From Mucilaginibacter ginsenosidivorans (GTDB lineage: Bacteria > Bacteroidota > Bacteroidia > Sphingobacteriales > Sphingobacteriaceae), in assembly GCF_007971025.1 (NCBI RefSeq), contig NZ_CP042436.1:2046001-2110000 (forward strand): 64,000 nucleotides of DNA. The letters are read 5' to 3'. Both the position numbers and the translations under genes were made by a program. Of this stretch, positions 16,875 through 25,645 are shown piece after piece. Each line of letters opens with the position of its first letter. Within the stretch, counting starts at the first letter, position 1. Below the pieces are notes generated by a model. The model was not told the origin of the DNA. It searched no databases and worked only from the letters and a program-made list of their open reading frames with translations.

Positions 16875-19412
16875 ATGGAAGCTAAATTTTCGCCACGGGT
16901 TAAGGATGTGATACAGTATAGCAGGGAAGAGGCGTTGCGTCTCGGCCATGACTATATCGGTACCGAACATCTTTTGCTCGGGCTTATCCGCGACGGCGAC
17001 GGTATAGCGATCAAACTGCTGAAAGGTTTGAGCGTTGACACCACCAAATTGCGCCGCGCAATCGAAGATGCTGTAAAGGGCACGATCGGAACGAACGTGA
17101 ACATCGGCAGCATTCCGCTTACCAAACAAGCGGAGAAGGTTTTAAAGATCACCTATCTTGAAGCTAAAATATTTAAAAGCGACGTTATCGGCACCGAGCA
17201 CCTGCTGCTTTCTATCCTGCGCGACGAAGACAACATCGCTTCGCAGATATTATTGCAGTTTAATGTTAACTACGAGATATTCAAGGGCGAGGTAGAAACG
17301 CACAAGAATGATGTGACCGACGAGATGCCGGGCTCACCTACGGGCGGCGAGGATGACTTTAAAGAGGAAGATTCGTTCAACCAGCCTAAAAAGGTGTCCG
17401 ACATTAAATCGAAGACACCTGTGCTTGATAATTTCGGTCGCGACCTGACCAAAGCTGCCGAAGACGGCCGCCTTGATCCGATAGTTGGCCGTGAGAAGGA
17501 GATAGAAAGGGTGTCGCAGATCCTGTCGCGCCGTAAAAAGAATAACCCAATTTTGATAGGCGAACCGGGTGTGGGTAAATCGGCTATTGCCGAGGGCCTT
17601 GCATTGCGCATTGTTCAGCGTAAAGTTTCGCGCGTGTTGTTCAACAAACGCGTGGTTACGCTCGACCTGGCTTCGCTGGTTGCAGGTACCAAGTATCGCG
17701 GCCAGTTTGAGGAGCGCATGAAAGCCGTGATGAACGAACTGGAGAAATCACCTGACGTAATTTTATTTATCGACGAAATTCATACAATTGTTGGCGCAGG
17801 CGGCGCTTCGGGTTCGCTTGATGCTTCGAATATGTTCAAACCAGCCCTGGCACGCGGAGAGATCCAGTGCATTGGTGCAACGACATTAGATGAGTATCGC
17901 CAGTATATTGAAAAGGATGGCGCTTTGGACCGCCGTTTCCAGAAGGTAATGGTTGAACCGGCTACGCCTGATGAAACCATCGAGATATTAACACGCATTA
18001 AGGATAAATACGAAGAGCACCACGGGGTAACTTATACGCCTGAAGCCATTAATGCCTGCGTTGCTTTGACAGCCAGGTACATTACCGACAGGTTTTTACC
18101 GGATAAAGCTATTGATGCTCTGGACGAATCGGGCTCACGCGTGCATTTGACCAATATCCATGTTCCGCAGAATATTTTGGATGTGGAAGCGAAGATAGAG
18201 CAGATCAAAATTGAAAAGAACAAGGTTGTACGCAGCCAGAAATACGAAGAAGCAGCTAAACTGCGCGATACAGAAAAGCATTTGCTGGAGGAATTGGAGC
18301 AGGCCAAAGCGGTATGGGAGGCGGAAACCAAATCAAAACGTTATACCGTAACTGAAGATAATGTCGCCGAAGTAGTGGCTATGATGACCGGCATACCCGT
18401 GCAAAGGGTAGGCCAGGCCGACAGTACGAAACTGCTGAACATGGCGGATACGATCTCCAGCAAGATCATCGGCCAGGACGAAGCCATCAAAAAACTGACG
18501 CGTGCGATACAACGTACGCGTGCCGGTTTGAAGGATCCTAAAAAACCGATCGGCTCATTTATATTCCTGGGCCCTACGGGTGTTGGTAAAACTGAGTTAG
18601 CTAAAGAATTAGCAAGATTTATGTTCGACACCGAAGATGCCCTGATACAGATAGACATGAGCGAGTACATGGAAAAATTCGCTGTGTCGCGCCTGGTAGG
18701 TGCGCCTCCGGGCTATGTTGGATACGAAGAAGGCGGGCAGCTTACTGAAAAGGTTCGCCGCAAGCCATACGCTGTTATCCTGCTGGATGAGATAGAAAAG
18801 GCACACCCAGATGTGTTCAATATCCTGTTGCAGGTATTGGATGAGGGTCAGCTGACCGACTCATTGGGCCGCAAGGTCGATTTCAGGAATACGATCATTA
18901 TCATGACCTCGAATATCGGCGCGCGCCAGCTGAAGGACTTTGGGCAGGGTGTGGGTTTCACCACTACAGCCAAAACCAACCAGGCCGACGCACATTCAAG
19001 GGGCGTGATCGAAAATGCATTGAAACGTGCTTTCGCTCCCGAATTCCTGAACCGTATCGACGATGTGATCGTGTTCAATTCGCTTGGCAAGGAAGAAATA
19101 TTCAAGATCATCGATATCGAACTTTCACACCTGTTCGGCAGGGTGAATACGCTTGGCTACAAGATCACTTTGACCGACAACGCCAAAGAGTTCATCGCTG
19201 ATAAAGGCTTCGACTCGCAGTTCGGTGCACGTCCGTTGAAAAGGGCCATCCAGAAATACCTGGAAGATCCGATCGCGGAGGAAATACTGAAAGGCGAACT
19301 GGCCGAAGGCGATACCATGGAAGTTGACTACGATAAGGAAACTGACCAGGTTAAAGTAGCTGCCAAACACAGCGGCGAAAGCAAAACACCAAAAGAAGAA
19401 GAGCAGGAATAA
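16875..19412 (+). CDS. clpC: ATP-dependent Clp protease ATP-binding subunit ClpC
   Basis: The 845-aa product begins with two Clp N repeats (about 1-145), then AAA+ domain 1 with Walker [10 protein letters not shown] (near residue 230), a UvrB/UvrC-like coiled middle region (about 440-470, [16 protein letters not shown]), and AAA+ domain 2 with GPTGVGKTE (near residue 565). This is the ClpC arrangement rather than ClpB (short middle domain) or ClpA. It unfolds proteins and feeds them to ClpP in the cytoplasm. The C-terminal tail ([13 protein letters not shown]) is acidic. The gene is monocistronic: an excellent terminator follows at 19434. Confidence 0.95.
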   Translation: MEAKFSPRVKDVIQYSREEALRLGHDYIGTEHLLLGLIRDGDGIAIKLLKGLSVDTTKLRRAIEDAVKGTIGTNVNIGSIPLTKQAEKVLKITYLEAKIFKSDVIGTEHLLLSILRDEDNIASQILLQFNVNYEIFKGEVETHKNDVTDEMPGSPTGGEDDFKEEDSFNQPKKVSDIKSKTPVLDNFGRDLTKAAEDGRLDPIVGREKEIERVSQILSRRKKNNPILIGEPGVGKSAIAEGLALRIVQRKVSRVLFNKRVVTLDLASLVAGTKYRGQFEERMKAVMNELEKSPDVILFIDEIHTIVGAGGASGSLDASNMFKPALARGEIQCIGATTLDEYRQYIEKDGALDRRFQKVMVEPATPDETIEILTRIKDKYEEHHGVTYTPEAINACVALTARYITDRFLPDKAIDALDESGSRVHLTNIHVPQNILDVEAKIEQIKIEKNKVVRSQKYEEAAKLRDTEKHLLEELEQAKAVWEAETKSKRYTVTEDNVAEVVAMMTGIPVQRVGQADSTKLLNMADTISSKIIGQDEAIKKLTRAIQRTRAGLKDPKKPIGSFIFLGPTGVGKTELAKELARFMFDTEDALIQIDMSEYMEKFAVSRLVGAPPGYVGYEEGGQLTEKVRRKPYAVILLDEIEKAHPDVFNILLQVLDEGQLTDSLGRKVDFRNTIIIMTSNIGARQLKDFGQGVGFTTTAKTNQADAHSRGVIENALKRAFAPEFLNRIDDVIVFNSLGKEEIFKIIDIELSHLFGRVNTLGYKITLTDNAKEFIADKGFDSQFGARPLKRAIQKYLEDPIAEEILKGELAEGDTMEVDYDKETDQVKVAAKHSGESKTPKEEEQE

Positions 19413-19433
19413 ATCAGTTCTCTGAAATATATG

Positions 19434-19470
19434 AAACCCCGGATGCCAGAGCATCCGGGGTTTGTTTTTT
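19434..19470 (+). terminator. Rho-independent terminator of clpC
   Basis: AAACCCCGGATGC (19434-19446) and GCATCCGGGGTTT (19451-19463) form a perfect 13-bp stem with a four-base loop, followed by GTTTTTT. It sits between clpC and the convergent lipoprotein gene. Confidence 0.95.
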
Positions 19471-19483
19471 AATAAGGGGTTTC

Positions 19484-19885
19484 TTATTTTAATCTCTGGT
19501 ACATTACCATAGGCGCATCATAAGCGTCGATCCAAAAGCTGAGCTTGTTGTTTTGGATATCGAAGAATTGCCTCATATCATCGGTATGCCCGTCAAAAAT
19601 GATCCTGTTCTTTAACTGCCCATACATAAAAGAGGTGTCCCTTCTAACAGTATAAGCGCCCGATCTAACCAGTTTATTTTTATTATAAAATGAATAGGCG
19701 GTGCTGGTAAAAATCACCAGGGTGTCATTGCCGGGCTTATGGCTGACAATGGCTCCCCATCCGCCGCCGTCCTGCCTTAACTCCCAGGTGCCTGTAAGTG
19801 AGTCCGAAATGGGTACGTCTTTTTTGCAGCCAAAAAATCCGGCAACAATTATCAATGACAGGGAAAAAAGTAAAATGCGCTTCAT
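19484..19885 (-). CDS. Lipocalin-like lipoprotein, 133 aa
   Basis: The signal peptide ends in a lipobox (VAGFFGC-KK), so the protein should be lipid-anchored. The mature part starts DSLTGTWELRQDGGGWG and continues with strands such as TLVIFTSTAYSFYNKN and RIIFDGHTDDMRQ, a pattern typical of the small lipocalin-like domain proteins common in Bacteroidota. Ligand unknown. It converges on clpC. No partner gene adjoins it. Confidence 0.7.
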   Translation of the reverse strand: MKRILLFSLSLIIVAGFFGCKKDVPISDSLTGTWELRQDGGGWGAIVSHKPGNDTLVIFTSTAYSFYNKNKLVRSGAYTVRRDTSFMYGQLKNRIIFDGHTDDMRQFFDIQNNKLSFWIDAYDAPMVMYQRLK

Positions 19886-19939
19886 ATCCGGTTGTTTATA
19901 AAGGTAATACGCAACAAAGCCGGAGACTGTAACAAGAAT

Positions 19940-21034
19940 TTATTTTTTTAGGCCCGGTTCAAAATCAACCGGTAAAAGTTCGGCCATACTGCTTTTGCCC
20001 CACTCGCCTTCAAAAGTAATGCTTGAAGGATCGGTGAATACGCCGTTATTATCAAACACGGCGTACGGTTTGTTGAAAATGATATTGGTAGTGGCCCAGC
20101 CGATACCGGTTGGGTTTTTGCCATCTTCGGGTACAGGGGTGCCGCCGTTATACATTACATATAAACAATCGTTAAATACCAGTGCAAACAGGTCTTTCTG
20201 GTTCGTTCGTTTGACATAATCTGCCGGGGTAAGCGGTTTGGTAACCAGGCCGTCGATATAACGGTTACCAAAGCCTTTATAGTCAGGGTTGGGTTTGCGG
20301 ATAAGACGGAGCACTTTGAAACCGCGTTCGGCAACGTCACCGGCTATCAGTGTTCGCAAAAATTGCATGCTGGACCCTTCATAAGCTTTCATTCGGTTTT
20401 TCTGCCACCTGCGTTCCTGCGATGGTTTGCCTTTCATTTTTTCGAAAGATGCAGTACCTGCATAATAACGGATGCCCTGGTGAAAATCACGGGTGAAGGT
20501 ATCCAGCTTGTATTTTATCCTGTATCCAAGCGCGTTATTATCTATCATTACAAAATCAAAGGAAGTTGCGGTCAATACAAAATTTACCTTGTCATAATGA
20601 ATATTCAGCGTTTCCGGGTTAACTATCTTACAATCCTTTGCAAAATCAGATCTGCCCAGGAATTCTCCCCGGAAAGCTTCATAGTTGCGCTCCCAATCGG
20701 GGTCGGGCCGAATGCTTACCTCGTTGAGGGTATTAATCTTCTCCGCGATAAAGATCATGGGCAGGGTAATATCATTATTCACCAGGATAACCTTATGGTA
20801 GGAATTATAGCCGACCATAGATACCACCAGTTCATACTGCCCGCCGCGTACATTGTCGAGCGAGAAATTCCCATCTGCCGATGCAGATGTCGCCACAGAT
20901 GCATTGGCCAAAAACACTGTAGCGCCGGGAATCGGTTTGTTATCAGCCGAATCTACCACGCGCCCGGTGATCTTATATTGTGCCCACGCGGAAGATGATA
21001 TAAAGATCAGGCAGAAGGCTATCCACTTATACAT
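19940..21034 (-). CDS. Secreted protein with CarboxypepD-reg-like domain, paralogue 1
   Basis: From ATG 21034 the product is about 364 aa: a signal peptide (MYKWIAFCLIFISSSAWA), then a beta-sandwich carboxypeptidase-regulatory-like domain (YKITGRVVDSADNKPIPGAT, FSLDNVRGGQYELVV), then a 250-residue region of unknown fold with KMKGKPSQERRWQKNRMKAY and GSSMQFLRTLIAGD. The regulatory-like domain is the same as in TonB-dependent receptors, but no plug or barrel follows. It is a clear paralogue of the next gene upstream (45% or so by eye in the first 100 residues). Function unknown; envelope location likely. Confidence 0.75.
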   Translation of the reverse strand: MYKWIAFCLIFISSSAWAQYKITGRVVDSADNKPIPGATVFLANASVATSASADGNFSLDNVRGGQYELVVSMVGYNSYHKVILVNNDITLPMIFIAEKINTLNEVSIRPDPDWERNYEAFRGEFLGRSDFAKDCKIVNPETLNIHYDKVNFVLTATSFDFVMIDNNALGYRIKYKLDTFTRDFHQGIRYYAGTASFEKMKGKPSQERRWQKNRMKAYEGSSMQFLRTLIAGDVAERGFKVLRLIRKPNPDYKGFGNRYIDGLVTKPLTPADYVKRTNQKDLFALVFNDCLYVMYNGGTPVPEDGKNPTGIGWATTNIIFNKPYAVFDNNGVFTDPSSITFEGEWGKSSMAELLPVDFEPGLKK

Positions 21035-21084
21035 GCTCAAATATAACTAAGAGGGTAGTTAAAAAAGCTAAACCAGGCATATAA

Positions 21085-22239
21085 TCAGTTTTGCGGCAAT
21101 TGATAATCTACCGGCAACGAGTCGGCAATACGGTTGTTACTCCACGAACCTTCGATAAAAACAGTTTCAGGGTCGAGAATACTTCCGTTCAGGTCGAATA
21201 AAGTATAATCGGATTTGAATGTGATCACACTTTCCCTGTAAACATTGTCCTTATTGTAGATGATATAAAGTGCGAAAGGGTAAGTGAGTGCAAATATTCC
21301 CTTTTGATCCGTTTTTTTGAGAATGTTGCTGATCTTCAGCGGTTTTTCGATCAGTTTATGCAGCGTGGTGGACTGGTGCGACACCTGCCGCCAATAAGTC
21401 AGCATTTGCTGTTCGGGCAATCCCTGGGCTATCAGCAATTTGTATTGTTTTATGCGTTCGCGGGCTAAACTGTCCGCTCCCGGGTCCGAAATAGTTTGTC
21501 TTAAAAGTTTGTAAACCGTAAAACCCTCCTCGGTCATTTGGTTAGCAATCAGCGACCGTAAAAAATGCATCATCGACCCTTTGTAGGCTTTTACCCTGTT
21601 TTTATCCCATTTTTTCTGTCGTGAGGCGTTGCCATCCATTTGCTCAAATGCTGCCACGCCGTCATAGTATAAGGACTGGCTTTCCTCATCGCTTATGAAA
21701 TTTTCCAGAAGATACTTTAATTTATAGCCCAGGGCCTTGTTCTGAATCTCAAGGAAATCATCCGATCCGGCTGTCAGTACATCTTTATCATCGTCGTACC
21801 TGATGTTTAATACGTGCGGGTTGAGAATAGAGCATGACTTTGCATTTTGCGTTACACCAAGAAACTTCGCGGCAAACATTTTATAATATTTTTTATTGAA
21901 ACTTTTATTACGGATTATCTTTACCTCGTTTAGCTGGACCGCCCTTAAACTTACGGTGATATCGCCAAGCTCGATATTGTCGTGAACGTTGACCGATTGT
22001 TTGTACTTGCCAAAACCCACTGCCGAGATCACTAAACTGTACTGCCCGTTACGTACGTTCTCCAAAGTAAAGCTGCCGTCGGCTGTAGTTGCTGTGACGA
22101 CAAGCGCATCAGCAAGAAAAACCGTGGCCCCTGCTACCGGATGCCTGCTTGCCGAATCCAATACGCGCCCGGTTATTTTATATTGGGCATGAACCAAAGC
22201 AGGAAGGAGAAATAAAAAAATGAAAAGAGATTTGCGCAT
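21085..22239 (-). CDS. Secreted protein with CarboxypepD-reg-like domain, paralogue 2
   Basis: From ATG 22239 (MRKSLFIFLFLLPALVHA) the product has the same architecture as paralogue 1: YKITGRVLDSASRHPVAGAT in the regulatory-like domain, then KNKGSMMHFLRSLIANQ-like elements with matching spacing (KKWDKNRVKAYKGSMMHFL). The central region contains an extra segment with ADSLARERIKQYKLLIAQG. The two genes are 50 bp apart on one strand, so they look like a tandem duplication followed by divergence. A start at ATG 22269 would add ten residues before the signal peptide and is less likely. Confidence 0.75.
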   Translation of the reverse strand: MRKSLFIFLFLLPALVHAQYKITGRVLDSASRHPVAGATVFLADALVVTATTADGSFTLENVRNGQYSLVISAVGFGKYKQSVNVHDNIELGDITVSLRAVQLNEVKIIRNKSFNKKYYKMFAAKFLGVTQNAKSCSILNPHVLNIRYDDDKDVLTAGSDDFLEIQNKALGYKLKYLLENFISDEESQSLYYDGVAAFEQMDGNASRQKKWDKNRVKAYKGSMMHFLRSLIANQMTEEGFTVYKLLRQTISDPGADSLARERIKQYKLLIAQGLPEQQMLTYWRQVSHQSTTLHKLIEKPLKISNILKKTDQKGIFALTYPFALYIIYNKDNVYRESVITFKSDYTLFDLNGSILDPETVFIEGSWSNNRIADSLPVDYQLPQN

Positions 22240-22420
22240 TGGCAAAGCTAATGACAGGTTTAGTTGCATAAAAGTAAAAATACAGATAGGAATGTTTTTA
22301 TGGTAATAAGACCATTCAAATCCCGTTAAGTTTAAAAGTCAAAATAATTTAGTTTTATCGTTAAACCTTTTTGCTTTTTTTTGTTCATATAAATAACAAG
22401 TAAATTGAAACAACATTACT

Positions 22421-22834
22421 ATGAAAAGAATCTTAACTATCGTATGCAGTGCGGTAATGCTTCTCTCGGTATCGTCATGTACCAAAAAGTATATCACGCC
22501 TAACCCAAATTTTTCAGTATTTGCGACAGTTCAACCGTCAGACTGGCTGCTTTCTGATGACGGCAAGTCCTACAACGCTTCAATTAATGTAGCGGATATT
22601 ACCAGCGATGCCGCCAGTTATGACGGCGTTATCGTGGCTATATCTTATGCTGACGAAGTATATGAACAGATTCCAGAAGTATATGGAGGGACATCGTTCA
22701 GCTATACGTATAATTCAGGGAATGGTAGCCAGCCGGGTAATTTGAGTATTTATGCGCAATCGCCGGACGGAACTACGCCTATTCAACCAACAAATGCTAT
22801 TAAAGTAAAGATTACTTTGATAGGGACAAACTAA
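22421..22834 (+). CDS. Small lipoprotein, 137 aa
   Basis: The signal peptide ends in a lipobox (LLSVSSC-TKK). The mature part is predicted beta-rich with ITPNPNFSVFATVQPSDW and FSYTYNSGNGSQPGNL. No known domain recognised. The gene is isolated: it diverges from the paralogue pair and is closed by a strong bidirectional terminator. Confidence 0.7.
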   Translation: MKRILTIVCSAVMLLSVSSCTKKYITPNPNFSVFATVQPSDWLLSDDGKSYNASINVADITSDAASYDGVIVAISYADEVYEQIPEVYGGTSFSYTYNSGNGSQPGNLSIYAQSPDGTTPIQPTNAIKVKITLIGTN

Positions 22835-22846
22835 GTGATTAATAGC

Positions 22847-22886
22847 AATAAGAAAGGCGCTTCGTAACCGAGGCGCCTTTCTTATT
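22847..22886 (+). terminator. Bidirectional terminator after the small lipoprotein gene
   Basis: AATAAGAAAGGCGC (22847-22860) and GCGCCTTTCTTATT (22873-22886) form a 14-bp perfect stem; the T/A-rich ends allow use by both strands, though fabI on the other strand has a repeat in between. Confidence 0.9.
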
Positions 22887-22901
22887 TTGCGTATTTTATA
22901 G

Positions 22902-22935
22902 TCTCCCCAGAAGGGGGAGATTTAGAGGGGCCGTC
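22902..22935. repeat. Short palindromic repeat, family C
   Basis: TCTCCCC-AGAA-GGGGGAGA followed by TTTAGAGGGGCCGTC, directly behind the fabI stop. It resembles the CCCCTAAAGGGG-type elements at 34383-34412 and in recN. Confidence 0.5.
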
Positions 22936-23747
22936 TATTTCTCCATCTGCTCTATCACCGCCTGGGTTACCCCGGTAAATGAGAAACCGCCATCATGGAA
23001 CAGGTTCTGCATGGTGACCATTTTGGTGAGGTCCGAGAATAGGGTGATGCAATAATCAGCACATTGATCGGCATTGGCATTCCCAAGCGGGCTCATTTTT
23101 TCGGCATAACTGATAAAGCCTTCAAAGCCCTTAACACCCGAACCTGCAGTAGTACGCGTTGGCGACTGTGATACCGTATTTACACGTACTTTCTTTTTGG
23201 TGCCGTAGTAGTAACCAAAATTACGTGCGATGCTTTCCAATACGGCTTTGTTATCCGCCATGTCATTATAATCAGGGAACACACGTTGTGCGGCAATGTA
23301 CGATAGTGCCACTACCGATCCCCATTCGTTGATAACATCATGTTTCATGGCCAATTGCAGCACGCGGTGCAGGCTCAGCGCCGATATATCAAAACCCTTG
23401 TGGGTAAAGTCGTAATTATTTTCGTAGTAGGGGATGCCCTTGCGCACATTAACGCTCATGCCGATGGAGTGCAGGATAAAATCGACACCACCGCCAAAGT
23501 GTTCTTTGGTTTTGGCGAACAGGTTCTCCAAGTCCTCGTTGCTGGTTACGTCGGCGCCGATAACGGGGGCATTGCATTCGGCAGCCAGGTTGTTCAGCTC
23601 GCCCATGCGAAGCGCCAAAGGTGAATTTGACAGCACGATCTCGGCGCCCTCGGCGTGACAGCGTTGCGCCACTTTCCAGGCGATAGATTGCTCGTTAAGC
23701 GCACCGAAAATGATACCCTTTTTACCTTTTAACAGATTATAAGCCAT
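22935..23747 (-). CDS. fabI: Enoyl-[acyl-carrier-protein] reductase FabI
   Basis: The 270-aa product is a short-chain dehydrogenase-like protein with FGALNEQSIAWKVAQ (the FabI form of the nucleotide-binding loop), ILHSIGMS and the catalytic SYIAAQRVFPDYNDM with Tyr-x6-Lys (Y in DYNDMADNKA). It catalyses the last reduction in each fatty-acid elongation round with NADH, in the cytoplasm, and is the triclosan target in many bacteria. Length is normal. It precedes recN-type DNA on the same strand but with its own TAACTTTG box at 23770, and a low-complexity repeat lies upstream. Confidence 0.94.
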   Translation of the reverse strand: MAYNLLKGKKGIIFGALNEQSIAWKVAQRCHAEGAEIVLSNSPLALRMGELNNLAAECNAPVIGADVTSNEDLENLFAKTKEHFGGGVDFILHSIGMSVNVRKGIPYYENNYDFTHKGFDISALSLHRVLQLAMKHDVINEWGSVVALSYIAAQRVFPDYNDMADNKAVLESIARNFGYYYGTKKKVRVNTVSQSPTRTTAGSGVKGFEGFISYAEKMSPLGNANADQCADYCITLFSDLTKMVTMQNLFHDGGFSFTGVTQAVIEQMEK

Positions 23748-23769
23748 AAGTTTTGGTTTTTATGAACGG

Positions 23770-23777
23770 CAAAGTTA
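23770..23777 (-). promoter_or_regulatory. TAACTTTG -7 box of fabI
   Basis: On the minus strand TAACTTTG matches TAnnTTTG and would start transcription about 20 bases before the fabI ATG. No -33 TTG was seen at 19-20 bases; the upstream DNA is the low-complexity repeat at 23783. Confidence 0.5.
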
Positions 23778-23782
23778 TAATT

Positions 23783-23850
23783 TATAGTCGATAGTCCATA
23801 GTCCATAGTCCATGGTCAAATTACTTATGACTTTCGACTGAGGACTAAAG
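23783..23850. repeat. Low-complexity AGTCCATAGTCC repeat
   Basis: Short repeats (GATAGTCCATAGTCCATAG, then TTCGACTGAGGACTAAAGAC) with internal complementarity fill the space between fabI and recN. Related GAGTCGTAAGTCG and GAGATATGAGA repeats appear in the rRNA region of this window. Confidence 0.6.
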
Positions 23851-25518
23851 ACTCAGTAATTCCCTCGCATTCTGCAAGGCGCTTTCGCCTGGCTTATCGC
23901 CGCTTAGCATTTTGGCTATTTCGACTACGCGTTCAGGTTCGGTTAATTGTTTGATGCGGGTATAGGTAGTAGCGGCATCGTCGTCCTTATAAACAAAATA
24001 ATGGCTTTGTCCTTTACTGGCTATTTGCGGCAGATGGGTAATGGTGATCACCTGCAGGTTTTGAGCCAGCCGCTCCATTATGATACCTACTTTATTGGCC
24101 ACCTCGCCGGATACACCTGCGTCTATCTCGTCAAAAATAATTGTTGGCAAGGCGGTATGGCTTGCAATCAGCGACTTGATGGCAAGCATCAGTCGTGAAA
24201 GCTCTCCACCCGATGCTACCTTGCTCATTTCGGCAAGGGTGTGCCCTTTGTTGGCTGAGAAAAGGAAACGAATGGCATCAATCCCGTCCGCACCCAAACC
24301 AGCGTCCACTCCTTTAGGGGGCAGGGGGCTTTGTTCAACCTTCAACGCCGAATTGGCCATTCCCATTTCGCCCAACGACTCCACCACCTGCTTTTCAATA
24401 TTTGGTATCGCTTTACTGCGATTGGCAGATAGCTGAGCGGCTAATTCTTCAAGCGCGGCCTTTTCGGCAGCAAGCTGTTTTTGCAACTTTTCTATTTCCT
24501 CGTCACCGTGCACGGCTTGTTCTATTTTTGCTGACAGTTCATCCTGTCGCTGCAATAGTTCGGCATTGGTGCTTACGCGATGTTTCTTTTGCAGGGTGAA
24601 GATGATGTTCAGCCTGTCATTTATTTCAATGATCCTGGCTTCATCCGTATGGGTGCGCTGTTCGATGGTTTCGACCTCGGCGGCAATATCTTTGAGTTCT
24701 ATTACCGTGCTTTTCAGGCGTTCGTGCAGTTCAGCTATTTCTGGATTGAACTTTTCAAGCGCCGATAAGTGGTGCATTGCTTCGCGCAATTGCAGCAGGG
24801 CCGACGTTTCACCTTCCTGCACCAGGTGGCTGGCGGCTACAAGGCTGCGTTTTATTTCCTCGGCGTTGTTCAGGGTATAAAGTTCCTGTTCCAGTTTGTC
24901 CTGTTCGGCGGCATCCAGTTTTGCTTTCTCCAGCTCATCAAACTGGAACTGGTAATAGTCCAAATCGGCTTTTGCTTTATCGCTATCGGCTACCAGTTGC
25001 TGCAGCTTGGCTGAATTCTTTTTAAACGCTTTGAATTTTGTGCGGTAATCATTCAGCAACTCGCCGTGCCCGGCAACCGAATCGACCACCAATAGCTGAA
25101 AATCAGGGTCATTTATCTCCAGCGTGGCATGCTGTGAGTGGATATCGATCAGCTTTTCGCCCAACTGCTTCAGCAGGGTAAGGTTAACCGGGGTGTCATT
25201 TACAAAAGACCTCGACTTACCATCGGCCGTTATCTCGCGCCGAAGGATGGTTTCAGCCTCATGGTCCAGGTCGTTCTCTTCGAAAAAAGTTTTCAGATGA
25301 AAATCATTGATGCGGAATGTGCCTTCTATTACGCATTTCTTTTGCTGGTTAAAAAAGTAGCGGCTCTCGGCCCGCTGGCCCAATATAAGCGAAAGGGCCC
25401 CGAGTATGATAGATTTACCTGCCCCCGTTTCGCCGGTAAGGATGTTCAGCCCCTTATCAAAGCTGATCTCCAGGTTGTCGATGAGTGCATAATTACTGAT
25501 AGCAAGCTTTTGAAGCAT
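23845..25518 (-). CDS. recN: DNA repair protein RecN
   Basis: The 557-aa product is an SMC-like ATPase: Walker A GETGAGKSI at about residues 30-38, long coiled arms, signature SGGELSRLMLAIKSL and D-loop FDEIDAGVSGEVAN near the C-terminus. RecN acts in double-strand-break repair. Residues about 395-406 (QSPLPPKGVDAG) are absent from usual RecN proteins at this point, just before LGADGIDAIRFLFSANKG, and their DNA resembles a dispersed CCCCTAAAGGGG repeat. In several relatives recN lies near the coaBC-porD cluster, which here is about 7 kb away. Start ATG 25518 is supported by MLQKLAISNYALID. Confidence 0.93.
   Translation of the reverse strand: MLQKLAISNYALIDNLEISFDKGLNILTGETGAGKSIILGALSLILGQRAESRYFFNQQKKCVIEGTFRINDFHLKTFFEENDLDHEAETILRREITADGKSRSFVNDTPVNLTLLKQLGEKLIDIHSQHATLEINDPDFQLLVVDSVAGHGELLNDYRTKFKAFKKNSAKLQQLVADSDKAKADLDYYQFQFDELEKAKLDAAEQDKLEQELYTLNNAEEIKRSLVAASHLVQEGETSALLQLREAMHHLSALEKFNPEIAELHERLKSTVIELKDIAAEVETIEQRTHTDEARIIEINDRLNIIFTLQKKHRVSTNAELLQRQDELSAKIEQAVHGDEEIEKLQKQLAAEKAALEELAAQLSANRSKAIPNIEKQVVESLGEMGMANSALKVEQSPLPPKGVDAGLGADGIDAIRFLFSANKGHTLAEMSKVASGGELSRLMLAIKSLIASHTALPTIIFDEIDAGVSGEVANKVGIIMERLAQNLQVITITHLPQIASKGQSHYFVYKDDDAATTYTRIKQLTEPERVVEIAKMLSGDKPGESALQNARELLSL
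24297..24335. repeat. Family C repeat inside recN
   Basis: The stretch encoding QSPLPPKGVDAG reads CCCCCTGCCCCCTAAAGGAGT on the minus strand, close to the CCCCTAACCCCTAAAGGGGG element at 34383-34412. It keeps the reading frame. Confidence 0.5.
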
Positions 25519-25545
25519 AAAAAAAGCGTCCTTTTACCGGACGCT
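25519..25545 (-). terminator. Terminator of the blaI-blaR1-like operon
   Basis: AGCGTCC (25525-25531) and GGACGCT (25539-25545) form a seven-pair stem; on the minus strand it is followed by a run of Ts that reaches the recN start codon. It separates the sensor gene from recN. Confidence 0.75.
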
Positions 25546-25567
25546 AAATTATGGTTTTTGACCGTAC

Positions 25568-25645
25568 ATTGGTTGATTAAGTTGACTGAGTTAAGTGGTT
25601 GTTACGATTCAAAACTTATTCAACCTAATCAACCATTCAACTTAT
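25568..25645. repeat. GTTGATTAAGTTG low-complexity repeat, family D
   Basis: GGTTGATTAAGTTGACTG and, facing it, TTATTCAACCTAATCAACC form a loose inverted repeat right after the sensor gene stop. The same word occurs at 16249-16284 and, in inverse form, at 51087-51112. Confidence 0.6.
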
